DNA from: Corynebacterium matruchotii
Lineage (GTDB): Bacteria > Actinomycetota > Actinomycetes > Mycobacteriales > Mycobacteriaceae
NCBI RefSeq assembly: GCF_011612265.2
Contig: NZ_CP050134.2
Location: 992,001 to 1,056,000, forward strand
DNA: 64,000 bases
Direction of reading: 5' to 3'
Part shown: positions 1-8,722 of the stretch, piece by piece
Layout of the letters: each line of letters begins with the position of its first letter
How positions within the stretch are numbered: position 1 is the first letter of the stretch
Notes under the pieces: model-generated
What the model saw: the letters and a program-made list of their open reading frames with translations, nothing else
Database searches by the model: none
What the model was told of the DNA's origin: nothing
Made by a program: the position numbers and the translations under genes

Positions 1-1
1 G

Positions 2-604
2 CGCGGCGACCAGAAACTTGATCTGCCCGTTGCCGTGGAGTCCGCGAGCCGGCTTGACGAAACCGGGCGGGAACACACCGTGGGCGCTATTGGCGTGACC
101 AGTAAACCAGTGGAACTCTTCGTCTCCTACGGGCCGGTCACGGCCATTGGGGCCACTGCTGGGTTTGCCGGCTCCCTGGTGACGGCAACCCTGGATGGTT
201 TGGCGTCGTTCCCGGCGAAGCTTCCCGGCGTTGTCGCATCAATCTTCGGCGCCGAGCGGGAGGCCGACGGCCCGATCAGCGTGGTGGGAGCCTCCCACGT
301 TGGTGGGGTATTGGCGGAGCACTCCGCCTGGCCCATGTTCTTCCTGCTGCTGGCCAGCCTGAATTTCTTCCTGGCATTCTTCAACCTGGTGCCATTGCCG
401 CCGTTGGACGGTGGGCATATTGCCGTCGTCCTCTACGAGCGTGTGCGTGACTTTGTTCGAAAGCTTCGGGGGTTGGCGCCAATGGGACCGGTCAATTACG
501 ACAAACTGATCCCATTGACGGTTGCCGTGGCGGCACTGTTGGCCGGGGTGGGCATCATCGTGATCGTGGCGGATATCGTGAGCCCAGTCCAACTATTCGG
601 CTAG
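2..604 (+). CDS. rip1: Site-2 protease Rip1/RseP-like, C-terminal part (5' truncated by window)
   Basis: The frame is open from base 2, so the gene begins before the window and only about 200 C-terminal residues are seen. They contain the end of a PDZ-like region and then the hallmark of the M50 metalloprotease family: NLVPLPPLDGGHI at about 380-420, in which the Asp of LDG is the third zinc ligand. Hydrophobic segments flank it, and a final TM helix precedes the stop. The HExxH motif must lie upstream, outside the window. In the family the enzyme cuts anti-sigma factors inside the membrane. The gene is convergent with the permease, whose stop overlaps this one by 4 bases. Confidence 0.88.
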   Translation, partial: RGDQKLDLPVAVESASRLDETGREHTVGAIGVTSKPVELFVSYGPVTAIGATAGFAGSLVTATLDGLASFPAKLPGVVASIFGAEREADGPISVVGASHVGGVLAEHSAWPMFFLLLASLNFFLAFFNLVPLPPLDGGHIAVVLYERVRDFVRKLRGLAPMGPVNYDKLIPLTVAVAALLAGVGIIVIVADIVSPVQLFG

Positions 605-2406
605 GCCGTGTTACGACGTCGCAAAGCGAGATTCGTGTCGGTCGTCAGGGCCGACGCCACCCCCAGCAGGATCAGGAGGATGGTGGGGGCGAGCATCATC
701 CACGGGGCGCGGTCCACATAATTCACCGACTCGGATAAAATCTTGCCCCAGTTCGGGGAATCATGCGCGGCACCAAGCCCCAAGAACCCCAGGCTGACCA
801 GCGCCAACGCATTATGCGCGATCCGGGATGCGGCATGCCGCACCACCGCCGGCCACAAGGTCGGCCACGTGTGCACCCGCAACAGTCGCCACCGATCGGC
901 ACCCTGCAGCTCCGCCCACCGGTAAAACCCGGTGGTCTTCGCCTCCTCCACCACGGCTGCGGTGTGTGCCGCCAAGGGAATCCACCCCACGCACATCACC
1001 GCAATGGCGGCGGTGGTCTGCGACGACCCAAACACGCCGGCCAGAATCACCCCAATGAACACCGCTGGTAGCGCATTCAGTGCGTCCCCCAACTTGGCCA
1101 CCCAGGCGCCCGCCAACCCCAACGCGCACCCAATGATTGCACAGATGGCGGTCACCAGCACCGCCACCCCCAGGCTCACCACCATGCCCAGAGCAATGCG
1201 GGTCACCAAATCCCGCCCCACCTGATCCGTGCCCAAGGGGTGCTCCATGGACGGCGGCAGCAACTTATGGGCCGAATCAATCGTGGTACCCGGGGTGACG
1301 ACCGCCATTATCAACAGCAGGACAAACGGGACAAGCACCGCAATAAGCAGCCAACCACCCCGCGGTTTATGCTGCGGCGATAATTGGGAGGAATAACTCG
1401 TGGCGGAATGAAGCAGTGGCGCCAATAGTCGGCGGCGCAGCCACTGCGACACCCCACCAGCTATAAGACCAATCACCACAGCCACCAGCACAATCACCTG
1501 CAACACCGGAATGTCCCGATCCCGGGCCGCCTGCACCCCGGTAAGCCCCAGACCCGGAATGTTAAACGTGGTTTCCACCAACGAGGTTGCCACCAACGTG
1601 CCGGCGAAAAACAGCACAATCTGCGGCATCAGTACCGCCATGCTTCGCTGCACCAACGCCAAAGATATAGTGCGCTTCTCCACCCCATTGAGCCGCCACG
1701 CCCGCACCCACTCCTCCTGTGCCACCTGGTCGATGGTGATAAGCAAAATACGACCCAGCAGACCCGACGACGGGAGAGCCAGGGACAACACCGGCAAAAT
1801 CATGTGCCGGGGGGAGGAAAACCCACTAATTGGCAGCAGTTTCCACTGCACCGCAACCACAACCAGCAAGGTGACCGCCAGCACAAATTCCGGGAGGGCC
1901 CCAAGAATCGCCATGCCTAAAATATGGGAGGTGCGGGATTTCTTGCCCGCCACCACGGCCCGAATCCGCGGCCACACCAACAGCAAGGCGATGAGCGTTG
2001 CCACAATCGTGGAGGTTGCCGCAATGGTGATCGACACCCCGAAACCTGAAAGCGCTACCTGTGCCGCCGGCTGCGACGGATCCACCCAGCTCACCCCGAA
2101 ATCCCCGTGGAGTGCCTTGCCGAACCAAGACGCCACACCGTCGGCCGCGGTGTCGGGCAAATCAAGCTCGGTGCGAATAGCATCCAACACCTCCGGGTCG
2201 GGTTCCCGCTCGGCCTCGCGGGCCCGAAACACCGCATGTGCCAGGTCACTGCCGTCTAAAAACGGCAGGATCGCGGTGACAAAAGCACTGCCAAGAAGCA
2301 GCAATGCCGGGAATACCAGCTGTCGGAGGAACCGCACAACCGGATTCGGGCGTGGCTCCGAATCCGCCTGATGATGAGTTTGTGATGATTGGTGCGTCTG
2401 GGCCAC
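601..2406 (-). CDS. Fused DppB-DppC type ABC permease (peptide/nickel/opine family)
   Basis: About 601 residues hold two complete permease halves in one chain. The first half (roughly residues 25-330) is DppB-like with the coupling motif EWVRAWRLNGV. The second (roughly 350-600) is DppC-like, with HPLGTDQVGRD before the TM domain and the coupling motif FYRWAELQGADRWRLL. The usual arrangement is two separate genes, so the fusion is notable. I chose the GTG at 2406 because AAGGAG lies 9 nt upstream. An in-frame TTG at 2436 is the alternative. It is the last gene of the minus-strand operon beginning near 6722. Substrate is inferred only (see the metallophore finding). Confidence 0.88.
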   Translation of the reverse strand: MAQTHQSSQTHHQADSEPRPNPVVRFLRQLVFPALLLLGSAFVTAILPFLDGSDLAHAVFRAREAEREPDPEVLDAIRTELDLPDTAADGVASWFGKALHGDFGVSWVDPSQPAAQVALSGFGVSITIAATSTIVATLIALLLVWPRIRAVVAGKKSRTSHILGMAILGALPEFVLAVTLLVVVAVQWKLLPISGFSSPRHMILPVLSLALPSSGLLGRILLITIDQVAQEEWVRAWRLNGVEKRTISLALVQRSMAVLMPQIVLFFAGTLVATSLVETTFNIPGLGLTGVQAARDRDIPVLQVIVLVAVVIGLIAGGVSQWLRRRLLAPLLHSATSYSSQLSPQHKPRGGWLLIAVLVPFVLLLIMAVVTPGTTIDSAHKLLPPSMEHPLGTDQVGRDLVTRIALGMVVSLGVAVLVTAICAIIGCALGLAGAWVAKLGDALNALPAVFIGVILAGVFGSSQTTAAIAVMCVGWIPLAAHTAAVVEEAKTTGFYRWAELQGADRWRLLRVHTWPTLWPAVVRHAASRIAHNALALVSLGFLGLGAAHDSPNWGKILSESVNYVDRAPWMMLAPTILLILLGVASALTTDTNLALRRRNTA

Positions 2407-2478
2407 GGTCGGCCGCTCCTTCTCCACTACCCCCAATGCCTTTTGAGCCCTTGGGCTTCGTGGGTTCTTGGGTGGATA

Positions 2479-3972
2479 TTATTGGGCTATTTTGGTGTCT
2501 TTGGTGAGTAGTTTCCGCTCATAGGTATCCATGGCGATACCATCGAGGTTCTTCGTGGAAATCACCGAATTTTCGTGGGCAATGGGGATCACCGCATTAT
2601 CGGCAACAATTTTCGCGCTGATCTCCGCCGCCTTGGTATACCGTTCGTCAAGGTCGGTGATCTCGGAAGCTGACTGCAATTCCGTATCAATGTCTGCGTT
2701 GCAGTACTGCGACAGGTTATAGCTACCATCACACCCATAGTCGCTCATGAGGAAAGACACCGGGTCCGCAGCCCCCAGCCCATAGCCGCGGTTGCCTAAC
2801 ACCACGTCGAAATCTCCCCCCAAGATGGCGCTTTCGATAGCATTATACGGTTTGACCACAACCTCCACATCAAAACCGGCGGTGCGAAGCTGGTCCGCAA
2901 TAACCGTGGCGGCCTCCGGCAACTCCGGTCGGGAATTCCAGGTTGCCAGCCTAATCTTCGTGTTTGGTTCCGGCTCGGTGGTGCCAGCCAGGGAATTCTT
3001 CGACACCACGCTCTTCGCCCACTCGCTGGTTTGTGCGAAAAGCGCCCCCTTGGGATTTTCCGCATGGTCCTCGTAAATATCCTTCACCACGGTGCCCGGG
3101 TCAACCACCTCTGCGACGCGGGCCCGTAACCCCGGATCCGCGAACACCCCCTTCTTCGTGTTCAAATGCAGGTAGGTGCCGCGGGGGATAGGAACAAAAT
3201 CGGTTTTCACACCATCGCCCAACCCAGCCACCTGCGAAATGGGAATGCCCTGGGTAAGCGACACCTCACCGGATTGGATCGCCCGAGCCCGAGCCGAACC
3301 ATCCTCGCTGAACGTAGTGGTCACCCCATCAAGCTGCGGTTTACCACCCCAATAGTCGGCAAACGCCTCGGTCTTTACCTCATCATTGGTCGCCGAGGTT
3401 ACCTTAAACGGGCCGGTGCCGGTGCCCACAAGAGACGGATTATCCCCCTCGTAGGCGGACTCGGCCAGAATCACCGTGCCTGAATCGGTGAAACGCTGCG
3501 GCAGAATCGGATCATCCTTATCCGAGGTAACCTCCACCTCCAGGTCGCCTTTCTCCGTCACGGTTAGGTTCGCCTTGCCCAACCCCTTGGGCCGCGACGC
3601 CGCCTCCAGCGCCTTGGTGATCGAGTTCGCCACCGTCTTCGCCGTAAGCTCCGTGCCATCATGGAACTTCACCCCCTCACGCAGCTTAAACACCACGGTT
3701 TTCGCATCAGGGGTTTCCCACGACTCGGCCAGCCCAGGCGCCGGCTTCCCCTCCGAATCCAAGGTGACAAGCGTTTCCGCGATACCCAGGCGGGTGTTCA
3801 AAAGCGCATCATCGGAAAACGGGGACAGCGACGCAACCGGCTTAAACGGCCACGACACCTTGATGTTATTGCCGGTCACGGAATTATCCTCAGTGAAGCA
3901 GGCAGTGAGCGGCAGCGTGCACATGACAGCCGCCGTGAGCGCCACGATCCGACGATTCACAGACAAAAACAT
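2479..3972 (-). CDS. ABC transporter substrate-binding lipoprotein (SBP family 5)
   Basis: 497 residues. The N-terminus is a lipoprotein signal peptide with lipobox LTAC, so Cys25 should be lipidated and the protein anchored outside the membrane. The body matches the peptide/nickel/opine binding family: an early segment of the type WPFKPVASLSPF, the middle FHDGTELTAKTVANSI signature, and a C-terminal LSQYCNADIDTEL segment. AAGGAG sits 6 nt before the ATG. It lies between the MFS gene (37-base gap) and the fused permease, and should deliver ligand to that permease. Homologues bind peptides, nickel, or metal-opine complexes; the sequence alone does not settle which. Confidence 0.9.
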   Translation of the reverse strand: MFLSVNRRIVALTAAVMCTLPLTACFTEDNSVTGNNIKVSWPFKPVASLSPFSDDALLNTRLGIAETLVTLDSEGKPAPGLAESWETPDAKTVVFKLREGVKFHDGTELTAKTVANSITKALEAASRPKGLGKANLTVTEKGDLEVEVTSDKDDPILPQRFTDSGTVILAESAYEGDNPSLVGTGTGPFKVTSATNDEVKTEAFADYWGGKPQLDGVTTTFSEDGSARARAIQSGEVSLTQGIPISQVAGLGDGVKTDFVPIPRGTYLHLNTKKGVFADPGLRARVAEVVDPGTVVKDIYEDHAENPKGALFAQTSEWAKSVVSKNSLAGTTEPEPNTKIRLATWNSRPELPEAATVIADQLRTAGFDVEVVVKPYNAIESAILGGDFDVVLGNRGYGLGAADPVSFLMSDYGCDGSYNLSQYCNADIDTELQSASEITDLDERYTKAAEISAKIVADNAVIPIAHENSVISTKNLDGIAMDTYERKLLTKDTKIAQ

Positions 3973-4009
3973 GAATACTCCTTACGATGTAGTGATAGTT
4001 GCGGCGAAA

Positions 4010-5323
4010 TCAGTCGGTCACCGATTCCACCAATGCTTTACGACGCCTCGTCGCAATGACCGCAATTTTCGGCAATGCGACCGTAGACAACAATAATGCC
4101 GCGGTGAGCAGCAACCATGGGACAGTTGCCGGCGGCTGCGGGGTCTTCGCCCAATCCTCCAACCTGCCCAACACCAGGGAACTAATGAGCACCGCCAACC
4201 CGCCAAACGAGTTAAGGAACCCAAAATAGGTGCCCACATGCTTCTCCGCGGCAATAATCCCCACCAGATCCCGGGCGATGGGCAGGGCAATCATCTGCCC
4301 CACGTGCAGGAAAACCAACATCATGAGCGCCGGGATAAGCGCCCCAACCCCCGAAAATGGCGGGAACGGAGCGGCCACCGCCACAATGGCGAAACACAAG
4401 GCCATGGCCCCAAACCCCACCATGAGCGAGGTGGCTGTGGAACGCCGCTGCGCCCAGGCGGCAAGCGGCATTTGCAGCGTCAACACCAAAACACTGGCAA
4501 ACACGAACATCCACCCCAAGGCGGACTGGGAGCCGGTGGCCCGCTCCAACTCGATGGGGAGCAGCAGATACTGCTGGTTATAGGTAACCAGCCCCGTGCT
4601 ATAAAACAAGGCAAACACCAGAAACAGCGGGTTACGCAAAACCGTGGTGAGGCTGGCCAAGAGCGGTTCACCGGCGGGCGTATCCACGGCGGGGATGATA
4701 ATCGCATGGCTGACAAGCAGAATCCCAAAAATCCCGGCCGCAATGAAACACATGACATCAAAACCACTGCTTAACAGCAAAGCACCCAACACCGGGCCGA
4801 TGAGCGCCCCAATGCGCAAAAACAAGGCGTCGAGGGCAAATAAATCAGACCGGGTAATAATGCCTTCATCCTCCGCCTCCCGGCCGGCAACCGCGAACGA
4901 TGCCTCGGCGGCGGGAGAGAAGAGCGCCGCGGCGAACCCAATGAGGATGACCGCAACCATGAGCTGCATCGTGGTGTGCGACAGGCCGGCGGCGACGAAA
5001 CCAATAATGCGTATGGTGATACCAATCAGCAGGATTCTCTTCACCCCAAACCTATCGGTCAGCGCCCCGCCCAGGAAAAACAGCCCCTGCTGGCTGAACG
5101 TGCGTAGTCCCAGCACCAAACCAATCATGGTGCCGGTGGCGGCCAATGACTCCGACATATATGTAGCCAAAAACGGCACCACCAGGTAAAAACCAATGTT
5201 GAACATCATTTCGGTGAACAACAGCAACCGCACCGCCAAGGGGAGGCGGCGAAAACTACGAAGCTGGGTGGTGAGCGCTGACCTGCCGATACGAGTTTGA
5301 GAAGTCAAGGTAGGATCCTTCAA
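4010..5323 (-). CDS. MFS transporter, CntE-like candidate metallophore exporter
   Basis: 437 residues with about 12 hydrophobic segments. A conserved MFS loop between TM2 and TM3 is visible as GGALTDRFGVKRILLIG, and the C-terminus is Arg/Lys-rich. The first possible start is TTG at 5323, directly after the TGA of the upstream ATPase (translational coupling). A second TTG at 5308 has AAGG about 9 nt upstream and may be the real one. An MFS gene inside a peptide/nickel-type ABC operon is unusual. The best-known parallel is cntE, the staphylopine exporter in the staphylococcal cnt operon, which makes metallophore or drug export the leading hypothesis. Generic drug efflux is not excluded. Confidence 0.88.
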   Translation of the reverse strand: MKDPTLTSQTRIGRSALTTQLRSFRRLPLAVRLLLFTEMMFNIGFYLVVPFLATYMSESLAATGTMIGLVLGLRTFSQQGLFFLGGALTDRFGVKRILLIGITIRIIGFVAAGLSHTTMQLMVAVILIGFAAALFSPAAEASFAVAGREAEDEGIITRSDLFALDALFLRIGALIGPVLGALLLSSGFDVMCFIAAGIFGILLVSHAIIIPAVDTPAGEPLLASLTTVLRNPLFLVFALFYSTGLVTYNQQYLLLPIELERATGSQSALGWMFVFASVLVLTLQMPLAAWAQRRSTATSLMVGFGAMALCFAIVAVAAPFPPFSGVGALIPALMMLVFLHVGQMIALPIARDLVGIIAAEKHVGTYFGFLNSFGGLAVLISSLVLGRLEDWAKTPQPPATVPWLLLTAALLLSTVALPKIAVIATRRRKALVESVTD

Positions 5324-6019
5324 TCAAGGCATTGAGGATGCGTGAAGCAACTCGAAGGCGTCGATAAGCTTCGCGCGCGCCGGGCTGGCATTGGTGCGGT
5401 CCCACAGCTCAGAGCTGGAAATATCCTCCACGATGCCGCCATCGGCCATAATGATGCAGCGGTCGCTGAGCTTTTCGGCGGCGGGAAGATCGTGGGACAC
5501 CAAAATAGTGGTCATGCCGGGGGCCTGAAACAGTTCAATGACCAGCTCCCGCGCCGTATGGTCCAAGGCGCTCAATGCTTCGTCGGCGTACACAACAATG
5601 GGTTCGGCGATAAGCGCCCGGGCTATACCGACACGTTGCCGCTGCCCACCCGATAGTTCCCGAGGGAATCGGCCGGCAGCATCCGCCGGCAGATCGAGCG
5701 TGCGCAATAATTCCGGGATTCGTGCCACCGCGGCAGCCACATCACCGTTGGCGATAGCGACCGGCTCGGTGATAATGTCGCCCACCCGCATGGCAGGGTT
5801 GAGGCTCGCGTCAAGATCCTGTGGCACATAGGCGAACTCGCCGACCGGTGGGGCGATAACATCACCGGAGGTGGGGGTGAGCCAGCCGCACATGAGCCGC
5901 ATCAACGTGGTTTTCCCCGCCCCGGAGGCACCCAGCAAAGCCACTTTCTCACCGGTGTCAATGGTGACGGTGCACGGCTTCAAATAGGGGGATACTGCGG
6001 CGTTTTTAAGAATAATCAT
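5324..6019 (-). CDS. ABC transporter ATP-binding protein (DppF/CntF-type)
   Basis: 231 residues, a minimal ATPase domain. Visible motifs are Walker A GASGAGKT, signature LSGGQRQR, Walker B IVVYADEA followed by LSALD, and the switch histidine in LVSHD. Its ATG at 6019 lies inside the upstream ATPase gene (14-base overlap), and its stop abuts the MFS start, so the three genes are translationally coupled. It lacks the C-terminal oligopeptide extension common in Dpp/Opp ATPases, which run to 320 residues or more. It should form a heterodimer with the neighbouring ATPase and power the fused permease. Confidence 0.9.
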   Translation of the reverse strand: MIILKNAAVSPYLKPCTVTIDTGEKVALLGASGAGKTTLMRLMCGWLTPTSGDVIAPPVGEFAYVPQDLDASLNPAMRVGDIITEPVAIANGDVAAAVARIPELLRTLDLPADAAGRFPRELSGGQRQRVGIARALIAEPIVVYADEALSALDHTARELVIELFQAPGMTTILVSHDLPAAEKLSDRCIIMADGGIVEDISSSELWDRTNASPARAKLIDAFELLHASSMP

Positions 6020-6722
6020 CCCAGTTCTTTCGGAAAATCGCGGTGGCGGCGGTCAGGTCAGTGTTTGGGTCGGCTGGCTCTAAGGTAATGACATCTGGGC
6101 ACAAGGCTTTGGCCGCGCCAAGATCGTGAGAAATAAACACAATGGACATGCCGTCGCGGGAATCTGTGACCAGCTTCCGTAGTGTGCGCACGACTTCTGC
6201 GGTGGCGATCGGATCCAGCGCGGACGTGACCTCATCGCACAGCAACAGTTGCGGCCGGGCCCCCAACGCAAACGCAATCGCGGCCCGCTGCCGCTGCCCC
6301 CCGGAAAGCTCCAACGGATAGCGGGAAAATAACTCCGGCGTCAGCGATACCTGGGCCAGCAGCTCATGGGCGTTTTCGATACTGCCGGCCGTGAGTGCCA
6401 CCTGCTTATCGACGCGCTGAAGTGGGTTCAAGGCCCCAAAGGAATCCTGGCTGATAACCCCCACCTTGCCCCGGCGCTCCACCGTGCCCACACAATGGAG
6501 CGTTTCTACTGGGATATCGCCAATGGCGTGGGTGAGGGTGGTTTTCCCGGACCCGGAAGGGCCAATGACCGCGGTCAACGTGCCAGGGTTGATGGTGAGC
6601 TCTGGCACAATCACCGCGGTGGTCTCACCATATTTCAACTCAACATCGTGGAAATGACACAATGGAGCAGCGGCAGTGGGGGCGCTAATGATTCTCTCCT
6701 TACCGGTTATATGGTGGTACAC
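6006..6722 (-). CDS. ABC transporter ATP-binding protein (DppD/CntD-type)
   Basis: 238 residues from the GTG at 6722. Motifs: Walker A GPSGSGKT, signature LSGGQRQR, Walker B LLLCDEVTSALD and switch FISHD. It is the first gene of the minus-strand operon and pairs with the ATPase it overlaps. The start is uncertain. The GTG at 6722 has no Shine-Dalgarno, whereas a perfect AAGGAG at 6696-6701 lies 6 nt before an in-frame ATT at 6689 (rare start codon) and no ATG/GTG/TTG follows it at useful spacing. The encoded homology starts only after that point (HFHDVELKYGE). Confidence 0.88.
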   Translation of the reverse strand: MYHHITGKERIISAPTAAAPLCHFHDVELKYGETTAVIVPELTINPGTLTAVIGPSGSGKTTLTHAIGDIPVETLHCVGTVERRGKVGVISQDSFGALNPLQRVDKQVALTAGSIENAHELLAQVSLTPELFSRYPLELSGGQRQRAAIAFALGARPQLLLCDEVTSALDPIATAEVVRTLRKLVTDSRDGMSIVFISHDLGAAKALCPDVITLEPADPNTDLTAATAIFRKNWDDYS

Positions 6723-7081
6723 AGGGACAAAGGTCAGTTAATGAAAATAGGCTCGTCTATGACGAACATGACCTTATTGAATATGTTTCCGGTTTTCAAG
6801 TGTCATATTTTGTCGGCAGAACCAATTCGTTGTGGTGGTACGCGAATGCAAAATCGTACAAATCGGGTCGGGGTTCACCTGTTTTCACTGATGAAAATGG
6901 TCAAAACCACCGCTTTTAGCACACCAATTCGAGGGGATAATGCGGACGTGACGTACTGCTACTGCCTGCCCCAATACCAATAAGGTGACCTAAATCATAA
7001 AAATCTCTGAGAGGTGAGACGAGTTCCAGTACTCTGGGGTTGTAATTTCGGCGAGAACACAAACAACCTCAAGAGAAGCAC
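6723..7081. other. Divergent intergenic region, 359 bp, with candidate operator
   Basis: It separates the two divergent ABC modules and should hold both promoters. It is AT-richer than its flanks. I see an inverted repeat TTTTCA-4-TGAAAA at 6882-6897 and two further GAAAAT/TTTTCA half-sites at about 6741-6750 and 6793-6799. This pattern is compatible with a metal-sensing repressor of the Fur/Zur type but does not match a consensus well enough to name one. No convincing gene is present; the open frame across 6366-6983 is a shadow of the ATPase. Confidence 0.4.
6882..6897. promoter_or_regulatory. Candidate operator, inverted repeat TTTTCA-N4-TGAAAA
   Basis: Perfect 6-base arms with a 4-base spacer in the divergent promoter region of the cnt-like operon and the ABC exporter. 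The arms are repeated singly nearby. Only the symmetry is seen; the regulator is inferred. Confidence 0.3.
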
Positions 7082-8716
7082 ATGACACAACAAAACTATC
7101 CCGCAATGATGGTCACCGGCCTCTACAAAAAATTTGGGGACAAAATAGCCGTCAATAACCTCAACCTCACCGTTCCCCGCGGCAGCATCTTCGGCATCGT
7201 TGGCCCCAACGGCGCAGGTAAAACCACCATGCTCAACATGGCCACCGGGCTTCTGCGCCCCGACGCCGGCCAGGCAATAATCTGCGGTTTTGACATGTGG
7301 CATGACCCCATCCCCGCCAAAGCCGCCATGGGGTTGCTTGCCGACGGGCTCCCAGTCTTCGACCGCCTCACCGGGGAAGAATATCTTCAATACCTTGGTG
7401 CCCTCCGCGGCATCCCCGAAGCCGACCTCGCCCCCCGCATTAGCGAACTCCTTCACGCGCTCGGTCTGGAAGAAGCCACCGACAAATACATCGCCGATTA
7501 CTCCGCGGGCATGACGAAAAAAATCCTGCTCGCCGGCGCCCTCATTCACAATCCCGACGTGCTCATTCTCGACGAGCCCCTCGAAGCCGTCGACCCGGTT
7601 TCCAGCCGCGTCATCCAACAAATCCTCCGCGCCTATGCTGCGGCAGGTGGAACCGTTATTTTAAGCTCCCACGTCATGGAACTTGTCGAAGGTTTGTGCG
7701 ACCGGGTGGCCATTATTCACCACGGTACCGTGCGGTTGGAAGGCGATGTGAAAGAACTTGCCGCCCAAACCTCACTCACCGACCTGTTTGTTTCCATTGT
7801 GGGCGGTGGTGAACTCACCGAAGGCCAATTGCAATGGTTACAGCACAACCAGCCCGAGCAACCTCTTGGGCAACCATACCCACCAGGGCAGCCAGATCAG
7901 CGTGGTATGCAACCCGAACAACCCAACCAACCAAGGCGATTCGGGCGGCAAGAACCACCCCAACCAGCCTCCACCGCCCGCATGGGTGAGCCGGACGACC
8001 TGGGATCGGAACCAACCGAACAATTCGACGTCAGCGCACTCCGCAGCGTTGAACCGCCACGAACCAGTCCACCCTACCCCCTGCGGATGCCCCGAAACAC
8101 CCCACCCGCCGACACTGCCGACAAACCAGTTGTGCCGCCTGCGCAACCAGAGGCCTACCCACCCACCTCGCCGCCCTCACCACCACGGGCCGGGCAGCAA
8201 CCATACAGCTCGCCGCCCCAAGCGGAGCAACCAGGGGCAAAACAGCCAGGACGCACCATCCCCACGCCTTCGGGATACCCCTACTCGTCACCACCCAACC
8301 CGCAACCAAACCCACGCCAAAACTATCCCAACCCACCCCAATACGGGCAGCAACCACGACCATATTCCACCAACCCCACACCGACCGGAACCGGAGCCGG
8401 GACGACGGCAGGAACGGGGACAGCGGCTGGACCTGGGCAATCCTACCCCGACCAGCCCTACTCCGGGAATCCCTACACCGACCAATTCCAACAAATCAAC
8501 TCCTACCCGCCTGCCGCGGAAACCCCGGACCCCACCCCAACCCAACAACCCTACGCGGGGCAACACAGGCAACCCACACAAAACCAGCCACCACAATCGC
8601 CAAAACCTGCGCAACCGGAATCATCGGAGCACGAAAAACCAGAAGACAACCAAGCCGAACAACAAAAACCCCGCTTCAATAACCCCTACTTCAACGGCCC
8701 AGAAACCTGGCGGTGA
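7082..8716 (+). CDS. ABC exporter ATPase with long Pro/Gln/Asn-rich C-terminal tail
   Basis: 544 residues. Residues 1-240 are a complete ATPase of the ABC-2/CcmA type: Walker A GPNGAGKT (41-48), a degenerate signature YSAGMTKK, Walker B VLILDEPLEAVD and switch LSSHVME. From about residue 260 to the end the chain is low-complexity, dominated by Pro, Gln, Asn, Gly, Ser and Tyr, with no visible fold, probably disordered in the cytoplasm. Such ATPases normally stop near 240-310 residues. AGAAGCAC precedes the ATG. The permease gene follows 6 bases after the stop, so the two form one transporter. Cargo unknown. Confidence 0.85.
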   Translation: MTQQNYPAMMVTGLYKKFGDKIAVNNLNLTVPRGSIFGIVGPNGAGKTTMLNMATGLLRPDAGQAIICGFDMWHDPIPAKAAMGLLADGLPVFDRLTGEEYLQYLGALRGIPEADLAPRISELLHALGLEEATDKYIADYSAGMTKKILLAGALIHNPDVLILDEPLEAVDPVSSRVIQQILRAYAAAGGTVILSSHVMELVEGLCDRVAIIHHGTVRLEGDVKELAAQTSLTDLFVSIVGGGELTEGQLQWLQHNQPEQPLGQPYPPGQPDQRGMQPEQPNQPRRFGRQEPPQPASTARMGEPDDLGSEPTEQFDVSALRSVEPPRTSPPYPLRMPRNTPPADTADKPVVPPAQPEAYPPTSPPSPPRAGQQPYSSPPQAEQPGAKQPGRTIPTPSGYPYSSPPNPQPNPRQNYPNPPQYGQQPRPYSTNPTPTGTGAGTTAGTGTAAGPGQSYPDQPYSGNPYTDQFQQINSYPPAAETPDPTPTQQPYAGQHRQPTQNQPPQSPKPAQPESSEHEKPEDNQAEQQKPRFNNPYFNGPETWR

Positions 8717-8722
8717 CCCACC

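Noticed and set aside
6366-6983. Plus-strand open frame of 205 codons across the ATPase start and intergenic region
   Set aside because: It is antisense to the ATPase gene for half its length and shows no protein-like composition or ribosome site.
6978-6998. AAGGTGACCTAAA as a DtxR iron box
   Set aside because: Only the inner AGGT/ACCT halves are symmetric and too many positions differ from the DtxR consensus.
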